Part shown: piece after piece, positions 1 to 9,519 of the stretch | How the letters are laid out: every line of letters starts with the position of its first letter | How positions within the stretch are numbered: the stretch's first letter is position 1 | Source of the DNA: Ferrithrix thermotolerans DSM 19514 | Lineage (GTDB): Bacteria > Actinomycetota > Acidimicrobiia > Acidimicrobiales > Ilumatobacteraceae | Assembly (NCBI GenBank): GCA_945861025.1 | Contig: CAMASN010000004.1 | Span: 1 to 64,000, forward strand | Direction: 5' to 3' | Length of the DNA stretch: 64,000 nt | Translations under genes and position numbers: made by a program | The notes under the pieces: generated by a model | Told to the model about the DNA's origin: nothing | Databases searched by the model: none | What the model saw: the letters and a program-made list of their open reading frames with translations, nothing else

Positions 1-368
1 ACCAATGTCTTCATGTCGACGGTGAACGTGGCCGCAGAAACCGTGGTGCCATCCAAAGTGAGCGAACCGGTGACGGCCTCGGTGCGACCCACGCCTTCGG
101 TGTCTTGGCCGAAGAGCACTTCGACCACGCGATAGCCCACCTGCGAACCCGTAGCGATCGACCATGTGTTGCCCGCGGTAGAGGTCGGTGTCACCGAATT
201 GTCGGTAGTGGCCGATTGATCGACCGTGCCGACAGGGATGTCATCTACCGAGAGTGCCTTGGGCGCATCGTCTTTGAAGACGTTGATATACAGCCAGATG
301 CCGGCCGTTGGCACGAGCACGGCCAACAGGGCGACGATGAGCGCAATCTTCTTCCATTGCTTTTTCAC
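1..368 (-). CDS. YceI-like secreted/membrane-anchored protein, C-terminus cut off by window edge
   Basis: The reverse strand reads from a GTG at 368-366, preceded by GGAG about 6 bases upstream, and stays open to the window edge (about 122 codons seen). The N-terminus is two or three lysines, then one hydrophobic segment (about residues 8-28), then a Ser/Thr-rich linker, then the start of a domain with a 'Gly-Ser-Gln-Val-Gly-Tyr-Arg' stretch and 'Thr-Val-Asp-Met-Lys' typical of the YceI lipocalin-like fold, which binds isoprenoid-type lipids in known members. The family call rests on this partial domain only. It lies divergent to pepA. Confidence 0.7.
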   Translation of the reverse strand, partial: MKKQWKKIALIVALLAVLVPTAGIWLYINVFKDDAPKALSVDDIPVGTVDQSATTDNSVTPTSTAGNTWSIATGSQVGYRVVEVLFGQDTEGVGRTEAVTGSLTLDGTTVSAATFTVDMKTL

Positions 369-571
369 AAGTACTCCTACGGCAGCGCAAGTTTGCTGAG
401 GGTTCATCATGGGGCACCGATCGGATTCTGTCTACCTCGTACGGTAAGAGCGCAGTATGAATCCTGTAACCGCCTATCATTTGCCGAATTGGTAGCGCCC
501 CTGAGGCAACGTGTTCACTACGTAACGCAGCCCCAGCCATCTCCGCCACCCAACTACCCCTGGGAGTCAAC

Positions 572-2023
572 GTGAGTCTCGAACTCGAAATTGTCCGTTC
601 CGTGCCGCGCAATGCCGATGCCATTGGTGTGCCCGTCGCTACCGAGGGTGCGGTGCCGCGCTCGTTAGGTATGAGCCGGGCGGCCCTTGCTGCAAACGGG
701 TTCGAGGGCAAGGCTGGCCAAACGCTGGTGCTGCCATCGGCCGCCGGCCCGGCGCACATTGCGCTTGGCATCGGTAAGGCTGGCGAATTGTCGGTCAACG
801 TATTGCGTAACGCAGCGGCTGCGTTCGTTCGTGCTGCTGGCGCCCGCGCCAATCTCGCCACGTCGCTGGCCGACCTCGAAGGTGTCGAGGCTCGTGCCGC
901 AGCGCAGGCTGTAACCGAAGGCGTGATCTTGGCGAACTATCGCTACGTGGGCCTCAAGAACGACAAGACCGGATCATCAGTGAAGTCGCTGGCCCTCCTC
1001 GTGGGCGCCCCTCGCGCCGCAGCGGCTCGCACGGGCGCCGATCGTGGTGTTGTCATCGCCGATGCTGTGTGCGTGGCACGCGAGCTCATCAACACGCCAC
1101 CGGCGTATCTCACTGCTCGCAAGCTTGCGGACGCGGCCGTTGCTATGGCCGCCACTGTTGGCCTCGGCGTCGAGGTCTTTAACCGCGACCAGCTCGCAGC
1201 GATGGGCTGCGGCGGCATCGTAGGGGTCAACGCTGGCAGCACCGAGCCGCCACGCATGGTGCGCCTCACGTATACCCCCAAGAACCCCACAGGTCATGTG
1301 GTGCTTGTTGGCAAGGGCGTTACCTACGACTCGGGCGGCATCAGCCTCAAGCCCAACGATGCATCGCATGCGTTGATGAAGATGGACATGAGTGGCGCCG
1401 CTGCGGTGTTGGCCACGATGAGCACGCTCAAGGCGCTCAAGTGCAAGGCCGCCGTTACTGGTTACTTGATGTGCACCGACAATATGCCCAGCGGTAGCGC
1501 ACTCAAGCTTGGCGATGTGCTTACCATGCGCAATGGTAAGACCGTTGAGATTCATAACACCGACGCCGAGGGCCGCCTCATTTTGGCCGATGGCCTCTCG
1601 CTTGCTGCCGAGTCGAAGCCCGACGCAATTGTCGATATCGCCACGCTCACCGGTGCCGTCATTGCAGCGCTGGGCGAGAAGATGGCCGGCGTGGTCGGCA
1701 ACAACCAAGCATGGGTCGATCAGGTTCGTGCCGCTGGCGCCCGTGCCGATGAGCCCACATGGCAGTTGCCGCTCGCTCGCGAATACCGCAAGTTGCTCGA
1801 CAGCAATGTTGCCGACATGCGCAACATCGGCGGCCCATACGCCGGCACCATCACGTCGTCGCTGTTCCTCGACGAGTTCACCGCCGCCGTGCCGTGGGCG
1901 CATATCGACATGTCGGGCACGATGAAGGTCGACGGCAACGACGGTTGGTTGGCCAAGGGCGCCACGGCTTACGGCACACGGTTACTCATCGACCTCGTCA
2001 CCAACTTTTCGCCGCTCAAATAG
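572..2023 (+). CDS. pepA: Cytosolic leucyl aminopeptidase (M17 family)
   Basis: This 483-residue protein has the length and motifs of M17 di-zinc aminopeptidases, which remove N-terminal residues from peptides. The metal/catalytic segment GKGVTYDSGG starts at residue 247 (catalytic Lys 248, metal ligand Asp 253), and the family signature NTDAEGRL is at residues 329-336, supplying the acidic ligands and the second catalytic Arg. The N-terminal third is the less conserved hexamer-assembly domain. The GTG start at 572 has GGGAG about 5 bases upstream. No signal peptide is seen. It is followed within 10 bases by the acyltransferase gene, so the two may be cotranscribed although no functional link is evident. 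Confidence 0.95.
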   Translation: MSLELEIVRSVPRNADAIGVPVATEGAVPRSLGMSRAALAANGFEGKAGQTLVLPSAAGPAHIALGIGKAGELSVNVLRNAAAAFVRAAGARANLATSLADLEGVEARAAAQAVTEGVILANYRYVGLKNDKTGSSVKSLALLVGAPRAAAARTGADRGVVIADAVCVARELINTPPAYLTARKLADAAVAMAATVGLGVEVFNRDQLAAMGCGGIVGVNAGSTEPPRMVRLTYTPKNPTGHVVLVGKGVTYDSGGISLKPNDASHALMKMDMSGAAAVLATMSTLKALKCKAAVTGYLMCTDNMPSGSALKLGDVLTMRNGKTVEIHNTDAEGRLILADGLSLAAESKPDAIVDIATLTGAVIAALGEKMAGVVGNNQAWVDQVRAAGARADEPTWQLPLAREYRKLLDSNVADMRNIGGPYAGTITSSLFLDEFTAAVPWAHIDMSGTMKVDGNDGWLAKGATAYGTRLLIDLVTNFSPLK

Positions 2024-2029
2024 CTCACC

Positions 2030-4210
2030 TTGGTGTTCCGGTCGCGCTTGGCGTCTCAAGGTAGCGTCGTGCCCGTGGGTCATCGTCGCGACATCGAAGG
2101 GTTGCGCGCAGTTGCCGTTATCGCGGTACTGCTCTTCCATTTTGGGGTTCCCGGATTCGATGGTGGTTATGTAGGCGTCGATGTCTTCTTCGTCATCTCG
2201 GGTTTCCTCATTACGTCTCTGCTGATTCGGGAGCGATCAACCACCGGCGGCATCTCGCTGAGCGCGTTTTATGCGCGACGTATTCGACGATTGCTACCGA
2301 TCTCGGCGGTGGTGTTGGTGGTCACGGCGGTGGCCGCTGCGTTGTGGCTCGAACCCACTCGTTTGTCCGACTTGGCGCGCGACATCATGGCCGCCTCGTT
2401 GTTCTCGGTGAATTTTGTGCTGGCCAATCGTGGCACCGATTACCTTGGCGCAGCGGCGCAACCCTCGGCGGTGCAGCACTATTGGTCGCTGGCTATCGAA
2501 GAGCAGTTCTATTTGGTATGGCCCGGCCTCATTGCGCTAGTCACCATTGGTGCGCGCAACGTGCGTCGCCGTGTGGCCGCAACGATGGTGGTGCTGATTG
2601 CACTGTCGTTCACCGCCAGCATTGCGCTCACGTCGGGGCACCCATCGTGGTCATACTTCGGCCTGCACACCCGCGCATGGGAGCTTGGTCTTGGTGCACT
2701 GGTAGCGGCCGTGGTGCGTTCGGCGCACAACACCAGCCAACGCGTCCGCTCAGTCATTGGCTGGGCCGGCCTCGCCGGTGTTGGCCTCTCGGTTGTCACG
2801 TTCGGTTCGGTTGTTGCCTTCCCCGGATGGGCTGCGTTGCTGCCGGTGGTTGCTGCCGCTTGCGTGCTGTTCGCTGGTGACGATGTACTTGATGGTCCAA
2901 CCCGCGTGCTCGGCGCGCGGCCACTGCAATGGGTGGGTCAACGTTCGTATTCGCTGTACCTGTGGCATTGGCCAGCGCTCATCATCGCTCAGGCGGCGGT
3001 GGGCAACGACTTTCACCTGCAGGCCAAGATCGGTGTGCTGCTCATCGTTGTCGGTGTGGCCGACCTCGGCTATCGGTTCATTGAGAACCCGGTTCGTCGA
3101 TCGCCGCGCTTGCTCACCAATTCGGTGCTCACCTTGCGCCTTGGCGCAGCGCTGATTGTGGTTGGCGCACTCGTTGGCCTTGCGCTCACGAGTTACCAAC
3201 CCGACATCACCACCGGTGTGTTGGCCGTGTCACCAACGCTGATTGATTCGACCTCTACCACTGGGGTGACTGTCGCCACTACAGCCACCAGTACGGCGGC
3301 TACGACCACGATCGCCCAGGCGCCAGCGGGCCCATCGGCACCGTTCTCGATGGCCGCGGCCGCTCCGCTGCAGCCCATTGTCGATGCTGTGTCGGTCAAC
3401 GTGGCCCCCGACAACCTCAAGCCGCCGTTGCTCAACGCCAAGCAAGACACGAGCGTTATCTACACCAATGACTGCCATCAGTACTACAAGAGCAGTGTCA
3501 AGAAAGACTGCGTGTTTGGCGATCCCAACGGCTCGGTCACCGTTGCGCTGTGGGGCGATTCGCATGCTGCTCAGTGGTTCGTGGCGCTCGATGCAATCGG
3601 CAAGCAGCGTGGGTGGAAGGTGCTGTCGCTTACCCAAGGTGGGTGTCCGTTTCTTGATGTACTCACGTATAACCGCGACGCCAATGCCACCTTCAACCAT
3701 TGCGTTCCGTGGCGGCAGAGCGCCCGCGATTTCATGAAGCAAAGCGGCGCCAACGTGGTGTTCTTGGCGCAGTACTACGGCTTGCTGAAATCGACCGATC
3801 GTCAGCCCATCACCGTCGCTTCATGGCAGCAGCAGTTGGGGCCGCTCATCGACAGTCTGCGTGCCGATGGCATCGAGCCGATCATGCTCGGCGACACGCC
3901 TGACCCGCCGTCGGCTGTGCCGGCCTGCGTGTCGTCGCATCGGCGCGCTGTGAACGATTGCGCGCCCAAGGCTGCCAGCGATCGGGTGGTGGGTATCGAT
4001 GATGCCGTTCGCTCGATCACGTTGGCAAGCGGAACTGGTTTTGTTGAGCCTCGGCGCTGGCTCTGCGCAAACGACGTGTGTCCGGTGATCGTCGGCGACC
4101 TGCTGGTCTACCGCGACGAAAGCCATGTCTCGAACACGTTTATGCGCTCGCTCACGCCCGTGATTGATCAGGTCGTTGGTGCCGCCGTCGACACGATCGA
4201 CTCGCGCTGA
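2030..4210 (+). CDS. Membrane acyltransferase (OafA/YrhL type) with C-terminal SGNH domain
   Basis: The 726-residue protein begins with the acyltransferase-3 signature (Arg-Asp-Ile-Glu-Gly-Leu-Arg-Ala around residues 20-27, then a GxxGVDVFFVISGFLIT stretch), has about ten hydrophobic segments to residue 390, a Thr/Ala-rich extracytoplasmic linker (about 395-440), and a C-terminal SGNH domain with a GDSH block near residue 510 and a late DESH block near 690. Such two-domain proteins move acetyl groups across the membrane onto surface polysaccharide or peptidoglycan; the acceptor is unknown here. The start is uncertain: TTG 2030, GTG 2033, or GTG 2069, which alone has an AAGG about 7 bases upstream. 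Confidence 0.9.
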   Translation: MVFRSRLASQGSVVPVGHRRDIEGLRAVAVIAVLLFHFGVPGFDGGYVGVDVFFVISGFLITSLLIRERSTTGGISLSAFYARRIRRLLPISAVVLVVTAVAAALWLEPTRLSDLARDIMAASLFSVNFVLANRGTDYLGAAAQPSAVQHYWSLAIEEQFYLVWPGLIALVTIGARNVRRRVAATMVVLIALSFTASIALTSGHPSWSYFGLHTRAWELGLGALVAAVVRSAHNTSQRVRSVIGWAGLAGVGLSVVTFGSVVAFPGWAALLPVVAAACVLFAGDDVLDGPTRVLGARPLQWVGQRSYSLYLWHWPALIIAQAAVGNDFHLQAKIGVLLIVVGVADLGYRFIENPVRRSPRLLTNSVLTLRLGAALIVVGALVGLALTSYQPDITTGVLAVSPTLIDSTSTTGVTVATTATSTAATTTIAQAPAGPSAPFSMAAAAPLQPIVDAVSVNVAPDNLKPPLLNAKQDTSVIYTNDCHQYYKSSVKKDCVFGDPNGSVTVALWGDSHAAQWFVALDAIGKQRGWKVLSLTQGGCPFLDVLTYNRDANATFNHCVPWRQSARDFMKQSGANVVFLAQYYGLLKSTDRQPITVASWQQQLGPLIDSLRADGIEPIMLGDTPDPPSAVPACVSSHRRAVNDCAPKAASDRVVGIDDAVRSITLASGTGFVEPRRWLCANDVCPVIVGDLLVYRDESHVSNTFMRSLTPVIDQVVGAAVDTIDSR

Positions 4211-4228
4211 TCGCACGTTCATTGTGCG

Positions 4229-4385
4229 TTGAAAAACTTTACGAAACCCATACTTGCATTTGTTGGCAGGGAGGCGCACCATGAAGTTACAAGCAGCCAC
4301 ACCCCTTGTAAGGGGCTCGCAGACTCGATCTGCAATAACGGGCTTGCTGACTGAGGGGCACCTCCCAGAGGCGCCCCCTCGGTCG
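4229..4385 (+). other. Candidate short transcription unit (promoter, strong RBS, hairpins)
   Basis: Between two convergent genes lie a promoter-like pair (TTGAAA 4229-4234, TACTTG 4251-4256, 16-base spacing), GGAGG at 4270-4274 followed 6 bases later by ATG at 4281, a compact CCCCTT/AAGGGG hairpin at 4302-4315, and a strong hairpin at 4350-4383. The ATG opens a 96-codon frame to 4571, but that frame crosses the hairpin and then lies antisense to the CapA gene, with no recognisable protein features. It could be a small RNA, a short peptide gene, or chance signals next to a terminator. Confidence 0.3.
4350..4383. terminator. GC-rich hairpin between convergent genes
   Basis: The arm ACTGAGGGGC (4350-4359) pairs, with one wobble and one bulge, with the C-run and CTCGGT ending at 4383. 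It sits between the acyltransferase stop (4210, + strand) and the CapA stop (4406, - strand), so it could end transcription from either side. No T-run follows on either strand, as is common in high-GC actinobacteria. Confidence 0.5.
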
Positions 4386-4405
4386 CGTTCGGGGCTTGGT
4401 TCAGC

Positions 4406-5665
4406 TCACTTGGCGATGAAGTCGCCCAACACCGATGCTGTGCGGTCGAGCGATACCTGTAGCTGGGCCTTCTTGGCTGCTGACACGTTGGGGTCGGCCA
4501 AGTCTGCGAGCACGGGCCGGATCACAATGCCGTTGCTCTTATCGACCCATGTTGGGTACACCACTGGCTGATCGACAACGGCCTTGCCCGATGCGTCGAG
4601 TGCCAGCTTGACCGTCACGATCATGCCGTCTTGAGAACTTGGCGGGAAGGCCGCTCGCGTTGGGTGGTAGCTCAGCAAGTTGCCCAGACCGAATACGGTC
4701 CAAACGCCGTTGACCTTCTCGATTTTTTGCAGCACGTGAGCATGATGCCCGACGATGAGATCTACAAGGCCCGATGCAGTGATTGTGTCGGCCGCCTTGC
4801 TCTGCTGGCTGTTAACGGCCGCCACCGTTTCGGTGCCCCAATGCATGCTCACGATCACGAGCTGGGCGCCCAAGGCCCGGGCCTTTTTTGCGTCGGCGAT
4901 GATTCGCGTCGGGTTGATCTCAGCCGACCGCCATGGTTGGCCCGCCGGCAGGCTCAAGCCGTTGAATCCGAATGTGTACGACAGGTGGGTGAACTTGATG
5001 CCGTTGGCCTTGAGTACCTGGGGCTCGATTTCTTCGGGTGTGCGCGCCATGCCTGACTCGGTGATGCCGTTGGCGTCGAACGCATTCACCGTGGCGTCAA
5101 TGCCAGCCGTGCCTTGATCAAGCGTGTGGTTACTTGCGGTAGAGCAGTGGTCGTATCCGGCCTTGGCGACCGAGGCAACGATCTCTACCGGAGCACCATA
5201 GAGCGGAAATGTCGATGGCTGTTTGCCTGGGGGAGCGACGGGCACCTCAAGGTGACAGATCGCAAAGTCAACGCTGTTGAGGATGGGCTTCACAGCGGCG
5301 AACATCGGGTCGAAGTCGTATCCGTTGCCACCGTTGTTCACGGTGGCGCGTTGCCAGAGTTGGCTATGGATGAGGATGTCGCCCGAGAACGCCATGGTCA
5401 CGCCAGAGTGCGCCGGAATCGCGGTGATCGTCGGTGCGGTTGCTGGTGTTGCGGGCACCGTGGTGGCTGGGTCAGTAACGGCGCCGGGGGTTGACTGTGC
5501 AGGTGCGAGCGCAAGCGTGGTTTGTGTTGGCTCTGCATCACTGATGGTTTCGGCTACACCGGTTACATCGGCTCCGGCGCCGATCTTGTTCGAATTCGTC
5601 TTGACGGCTGCTCCACCAACGGTGGCGATGGCTATGCCAAGTGCGACAATGAGAATTCTTTTCAC
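4406..5665 (-). CDS. CapA-like metallophosphatase-fold protein, secreted
   Basis: This 419-residue protein has an N-terminal signal-like segment (residues 1-20), a Thr/Pro/Ala-rich linker to about residue 85, then the PGA_cap/CapA fold. Metallophosphoesterase-like motifs are visible: FSGDILIH, SNHTLDQG, VSMHWGTE and GHHAHVLQ, in the expected order. In Bacillus, CapA acts in poly-gamma-glutamate capsule export; most actinobacterial homologues have no proven substrate, so capsule or surface-polymer handling is an inference. GTG at 5665 overlaps the upstream gene's stop by 4 bases (GTGA), so the pair is translationally coupled. Confidence 0.85.
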   Translation of the reverse strand: MKRILIVALGIAIATVGGAAVKTNSNKIGAGADVTGVAETISDAEPTQTTLALAPAQSTPGAVTDPATTVPATPATAPTITAIPAHSGVTMAFSGDILIHSQLWQRATVNNGGNGYDFDPMFAAVKPILNSVDFAICHLEVPVAPPGKQPSTFPLYGAPVEIVASVAKAGYDHCSTASNHTLDQGTAGIDATVNAFDANGITESGMARTPEEIEPQVLKANGIKFTHLSYTFGFNGLSLPAGQPWRSAEINPTRIIADAKKARALGAQLVIVSMHWGTETVAAVNSQQSKAADTITASGLVDLIVGHHAHVLQKIEKVNGVWTVFGLGNLLSYHPTRAAFPPSSQDGMIVTVKLALDASGKAVVDQPVVYPTWVDKSNGIVIRPVLADLADPNVSAAKKAQLQVSLDRTASVLGDFIAK

Positions 5666-6291
5666 GGCCGAACAGTACCAGCGCAGTCCTGCGTGGTCAT
5701 GGGCCCTGCGGTTGGCTCACCGCCTTGCTGCCACCAGCGCTGGGCTGCGTCGTGAGCCATTCGAGGCGTGATCCCAATCGACAACAACTGCCGCTCAATC
5801 TGATGTGTTTCATCGCCAGTGCGTGCCATTGTTTCGGCCAATGCGAGGGCGCGCTCCCAACTGTCATCGAGTTGGTAGGGCATGCGGCTCACCCACTCGA
5901 CATGTGCTGCTTGGAGATGCGTTGGCAACTTGCGGAGATGGCGCATCGACAGCGGTGGTAGCTGACGTCGCACGGCAACACCATCGGGCACCTGATGCAT
6001 CATCCCGAACATCACGCAGCGATTCATGGCCTTACCGAACGGACTGTGCGCGCCTGCGGTGAGCGACAGGCCGAGCGCGTTTGCCGTTTCGCCGAGATCG
6101 AGTTCGTATCCGTCGGGGTATGCGTCGAGGCCCATCACGAGTCGCCGCAATACCCATGTCGCAGTGGGTCCGAGAATACCCAGCCAGAAAAGTTCGACGT
6201 ATGGGCCCCTCGCGTCATATCCGACTGCTTCGACCACCGGGTCGTGCCACGGCATCACAATGAGCGTTTGAGCAAGTGAGTTGTCCGACAT
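5662..6291 (-). CDS. Conserved actinobacterial protein of unknown function
   Basis: The 209-residue soluble protein has no signal peptide or membrane segment. It opens with a 'PWHDPVVEAVGYDARGPYVE' block and a GPTATWVLRRL helix, and its middle (about residues 65-110) has an alternation of helices and basic strand (FGKAMNRCVMFG, VAVRRQLPPL) that could be winged-helix-like, but this is only an impression. I recall similar proteins in other actinobacteria but no assigned function. It is the first gene of a two-gene unit with the CapA-like protein, sharing a 4-base overlap. ATG 6291 follows a GGGGGT about 5 bases upstream. Confidence 0.7.
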   Translation of the reverse strand: MSDNSLAQTLIVMPWHDPVVEAVGYDARGPYVELFWLGILGPTATWVLRRLVMGLDAYPDGYELDLGETANALGLSLTAGAHSPFGKAMNRCVMFGMMHQVPDGVAVRRQLPPLSMRHLRKLPTHLQAAHVEWVSRMPYQLDDSWERALALAETMARTGDETHQIERQLLSIGITPRMAHDAAQRWWQQGGEPTAGPMTTQDCAGTVRP

Positions 6292-6371
6292 GGTGACCCC
6301 CGAGAAGTCGTTGGAGACGTGGGGGAAGGTGTCGCAGTGTGTGCCGGAATGGCCTCAGCGTGGAAAAATCA

Positions 6372-8489
6372 TCACGGCGTTGGCGTGACGTTCTTGCCCA
6401 TGCTGTTGCGGCTGCTCCCTACAGCGTTGGTGGCCTGCACTTTGCAGGTGTACCGCTTAGCGGGTGTGAGTCCGGGCACCAACATCGGCGACGACGCGCC
6501 GCTCGCAACAACGGGTGTAGCGGCTCCTGCGGCCGTGGACACGCACGTCGTGGTGTAGACGGTCACTGCCGATCCGCCGTCCGAGGCTGCAGCGGTGAAG
6601 GTGACGGTGGCGCTCGACGGTGCGGCTGAAGCGCCGAGGCTGATGGGCGCGCTGGGCACGGTGCGTGGTGTCGCCAGTGTGGCGCTTGACTCGGTGCCGG
6701 GTCCGGCGGCGTTCTTGGCGGCCACGGTACATGAGTACTGCGTGCCGTTGGTGAGACCCATCAGTCCGGCCGTCGTGGTAGACGGCGATGTCTTCTTGAT
6801 CTTTACCGTCGTGCCGTCGGTGCACGAAACCACATAGCCCTTGATCGGTGCGCCGCCGTTATTCGAAGGTGCTGACCAGGTGAGGTTCAGCCGTCGGTTT
6901 GTGGTCACGATCAGCGGCGCATCGGGCGCCGATGGCGTGGTGCGTGGGGTCGCGGTCTTGGCCGAGGAAGCGGGCCCAACACCCAACGCGTTCTCGGCCA
7001 ACACGATGCACGAATACTCGACGCCGTTGGTGAGGCCGATCACGATCCATGGACTGCTGGTCAACGTGTTGACCACGGTGGATTGTCCAGGCGCGGCGCA
7101 TGAGGTTGTGTAACCAAGAATGGCTGAGCCGCCGTCACGCGCTGGCATGTTCCACGTGAGTGTGGCGGATTCGTTCAGTGGGCGTACCACGAGGGCGCGA
7201 GGAGCACTTGGAATGGTCACAAAGAACGACGGCGACGGCACGATCGGTGGCAGGCGATAGAGCAACTTGTTCGGGTCGCCCGCACCCACCGATAGCACAC
7301 CAACAGTTGCGGTGGTGTCGAGTGCAGTCCAGACCTCAGCGGGTGTTGCCGTAGGCGTGAGTTCAAGGAGTCGGGCCACGACACCGGCAACGTGCGGGGC
7401 GGCCATTGATGTTCCGCTGATCACATTGCTCGCGGTAGACGAACCGATCCACGCCGACAAGATGCTGACACCCGGGGCAAAGATGTCGACGCATGAACCG
7501 CGGTTGGTGAAGGCGGCTGCGTGGTCGATGATATTTGACGCAGCCACGGTGATGGCAGCGGTGACATTGGCGGGGCTCTGAGTACATGCATCGACGTTGT
7601 CGTTGCCGGCAGCCACCACCACGGTGATGCCTGCTGCGATCACGTTGGCCACCGCCGTGTCGAGCGAGGGCGAGAGCGAACCGCCGAGGCTGAGGTTTGC
7701 CACCGCTGGACCGGGATGGGCCGCGTGATCGCTGAGCACGAAATCAAGTCCGTTAATGATGTCGCTATCGTTCGAAGTGCCATCGCACTGAAACACCTTC
7801 ACGGGAACCAGCGACACATCCTTGGCGACGCCGTACACGGTGCCGCCGAGAGTGCCGGCAACGTGGGTGCCGTGTCCGTTGCAGTCTTCGATGTCGGCCG
7901 TCTCCGACGCCGACGCGCCGGGCACGCCAGTGAAGTCGACGAATGCGCTGCGCACGATGCGGGCAGCGAAGTCGGTGTGCGCCGTGTTGATGCCGGAGTC
8001 AACCACATACGCGGTGACACCGGATCCGACGGTGGTGTATGAATAGCCGCCGTTGAAGGGCAGGTTGCGCTGATCGATGCGGTCGAGGCCCCACGGCGGA
8101 CCGATCTGATCGACTGCGGCCCTCACCACGTTGTCGGGCTGAATGCTGGCGACATCGGGATCGTTGCGGAGGCGAGCGAGGTCGGCTGTCGAAAGCGTGG
8201 CGGCAAAGCCGTCGATGGCCTGGCTCCACACATCGGTGACGTCGGTGCCACTGCGCAACTCATCTGCCACTGTTTGAAAGAGGCCCCGTTCGGTCTTGAA
8301 CCGCACGATGTATTGAGCGGTGAGCGCGGTGAACGCCGAGTTCGAGGTGCCTAACGACGTGGACGGCCCTGGCGGGGGAACGGCCACTGCAGGAACGCTC
8401 GCTGCCTTGCTGATGGGCCCAACGGCCACGACGAGCAGTGCGGCCAGACCGAGAACACCTGCTGCGATTCGAACGTTTTTACTGTGCAT
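6372..8489 (-). CDS. Secreted subtilisin-like serine protease (S8) with fibronectin III repeats
   Basis: The 705-residue protein has a signal peptide (Lys-rich start, hydrophobic stretch about 8-28), an I9-like propeptide (about 55-120) and an S8 catalytic domain of proteinase K type. The catalytic triad is visible: Asp in VVDSG (about residue 163), His in GHGTHVAG (about 207) and Ser in SGTSMAAPH (about 359). After residue 415 come three fibronectin-III-like repeats, each with an aromatic or Thr core pattern and a DGGSAI/NGGAPI/DGGSAV turn, separated by short TPRT(T/V)PSAP linkers. It probably degrades extracellular protein. The ATG at 8489 follows GGGGG about 8 bases upstream. Confidence 0.93.
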   Translation of the reverse strand: MHSKNVRIAAGVLGLAALLVVAVGPISKAASVPAVAVPPPGPSTSLGTSNSAFTALTAQYIVRFKTERGLFQTVADELRSGTDVTDVWSQAIDGFAATLSTADLARLRNDPDVASIQPDNVVRAAVDQIGPPWGLDRIDQRNLPFNGGYSYTTVGSGVTAYVVDSGINTAHTDFAARIVRSAFVDFTGVPGASASETADIEDCNGHGTHVAGTLGGTVYGVAKDVSLVPVKVFQCDGTSNDSDIINGLDFVLSDHAAHPGPAVANLSLGGSLSPSLDTAVANVIAAGITVVVAAGNDNVDACTQSPANVTAAITVAASNIIDHAAAFTNRGSCVDIFAPGVSILSAWIGSSTASNVISGTSMAAPHVAGVVARLLELTPTATPAEVWTALDTTATVGVLSVGAGDPNKLLYRLPPIVPSPSFFVTIPSAPRALVVRPLNESATLTWNMPARDGGSAILGYTTSCAAPGQSTVVNTLTSSPWIVIGLTNGVEYSCIVLAENALGVGPASSAKTATPRTTPSAPDAPLIVTTNRRLNLTWSAPSNNGGAPIKGYVVSCTDGTTVKIKKTSPSTTTAGLMGLTNGTQYSCTVAAKNAAGPGTESSATLATPRTVPSAPISLGASAAPSSATVTFTAAASDGGSAVTVYTTTCVSTAAGAATPVVASGASSPMLVPGLTPAKRYTCKVQATNAVGSSRNSMGKNVTPTP

Positions 8490-8650
8490 CTCATAACCCC
8501 CGAGGTGTGCGGCTGCAGAGCCGGTTTAGCGAACAATCAATTTGTCTTGGGGGGACAACAGCGACCCTAGTTCCTCATCATTGACTTTGGCTAGCACTAA
8601 ATCGCGTTCTGACATGGCGTCGCCTGAGGCCGGGCCGCCACACTGTGTTC

Positions 8651-9454
8651 ATGAATACTCCGGACGCATCGCCAGACGATTCGCCCGCGTCCACCCTTGC
8701 TCGCGCCACTGCTTGGCTCACCTTGGCGCGACGCGTGGTGGTGCTCACCGGTGCAGGCATCTCAACGGACTCAGGCATCCCTGACTTTCGAGGTCCCAAC
8801 GGCGTGTGGACCAAGAACCCGCAGGCCGAAAAGGCGGCCACGCTGCAGCATTATCTTGGCGATCCCGAAGTGCGCCGCGGGGCGTGGCAGAGCCGTCTGA
8901 ACAGTGCTGCATGGAGCGCCGAACCGAACGGCGGGCATCGCCAATTGGTCAACCTCGAGCGGCGCGGACAATTGCTTCGGCTTGTCACCCAAAACGTCGA
9001 TGAGCTGCATCAGCGGGCCGGCCACGCGCCGCGCATGGTGCTCGAGGTCCACGGCACGATGCGGGCAAGCATCTGTTGGACGTGTGGCGATCGCCGACCG
9101 ATGCTCGAAACGCTCGAGCGTGTGCGTGCCGGTGATGACGATCCTCATTGCTTGTTGTGTACCGAGCTCGGCGTATTAGGCGTGCTCAAGAGCGACACGA
9201 TCAGTTTTGGCCAAGCGCTGGTGCCCGAGGTCATCGACGCAGCGTTACAAGCAGCCCAAGACTGCGATGTCTTGCTGGCCATCGGTACATCACTCCAAGT
9301 GTTCCCTGCGGCCAACATGGTGCCGCGTGCTCGCGCCGCTGGCTCGAAGATCATCATCGTGAACGGCGAGCCCACCAAGATGGATCACTACGCCGACGCG
9401 GTCTTGCTCGGATCGATCGCTGAGCTGCTCGGTTCGCTGATCGGCCCGGGTTGA
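8651..9454 (+). CDS. NAD-dependent protein deacylase, Sir2 family
   Basis: About 267 residues form a compact sirtuin. Seen in order: GAGISTDSGIPDFRG for NAD binding, TQNVDELHQRAG, EVHGT with the catalytic His, two Cys pairs (CWTC and CLLC) forming the structural zinc site, GTSLQVFPA and the terminal NGEPT segment. Sirtuins remove acyl groups from lysines using NAD, often on acyl-CoA synthetases and metabolic enzymes. ATG 8651 was chosen over a GTG two codons earlier (8645); neither has a clear ribosome site. It is divergent from the protease gene across about 160 bases. Confidence 0.93.
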   Translation: MNTPDASPDDSPASTLARATAWLTLARRVVVLTGAGISTDSGIPDFRGPNGVWTKNPQAEKAATLQHYLGDPEVRRGAWQSRLNSAAWSAEPNGGHRQLVNLERRGQLLRLVTQNVDELHQRAGHAPRMVLEVHGTMRASICWTCGDRRPMLETLERVRAGDDDPHCLLCTELGVLGVLKSDTISFGQALVPEVIDAALQAAQDCDVLLAIGTSLQVFPAANMVPRARAAGSKIIIVNGEPTKMDHYADAVLLGSIAELLGSLIGPG

Positions 9455-9519
9455 GCCGCTGTTGATCCTCTGGGCGATAAGCGACGCTTTCGCCCGGTAG
9501 CAAATCCCGACCATTTTGG

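Noticed and set aside
4296-4330. A tRNA-like TTGTAA anticodon-loop and GCAGA/TCTGC stem
   Set aside because: The flanking stem does not form a 5-bp anticodon arm with a 7-base loop, and no acceptor or T-loop consensus fits. It is read as part of the hairpin unit instead.
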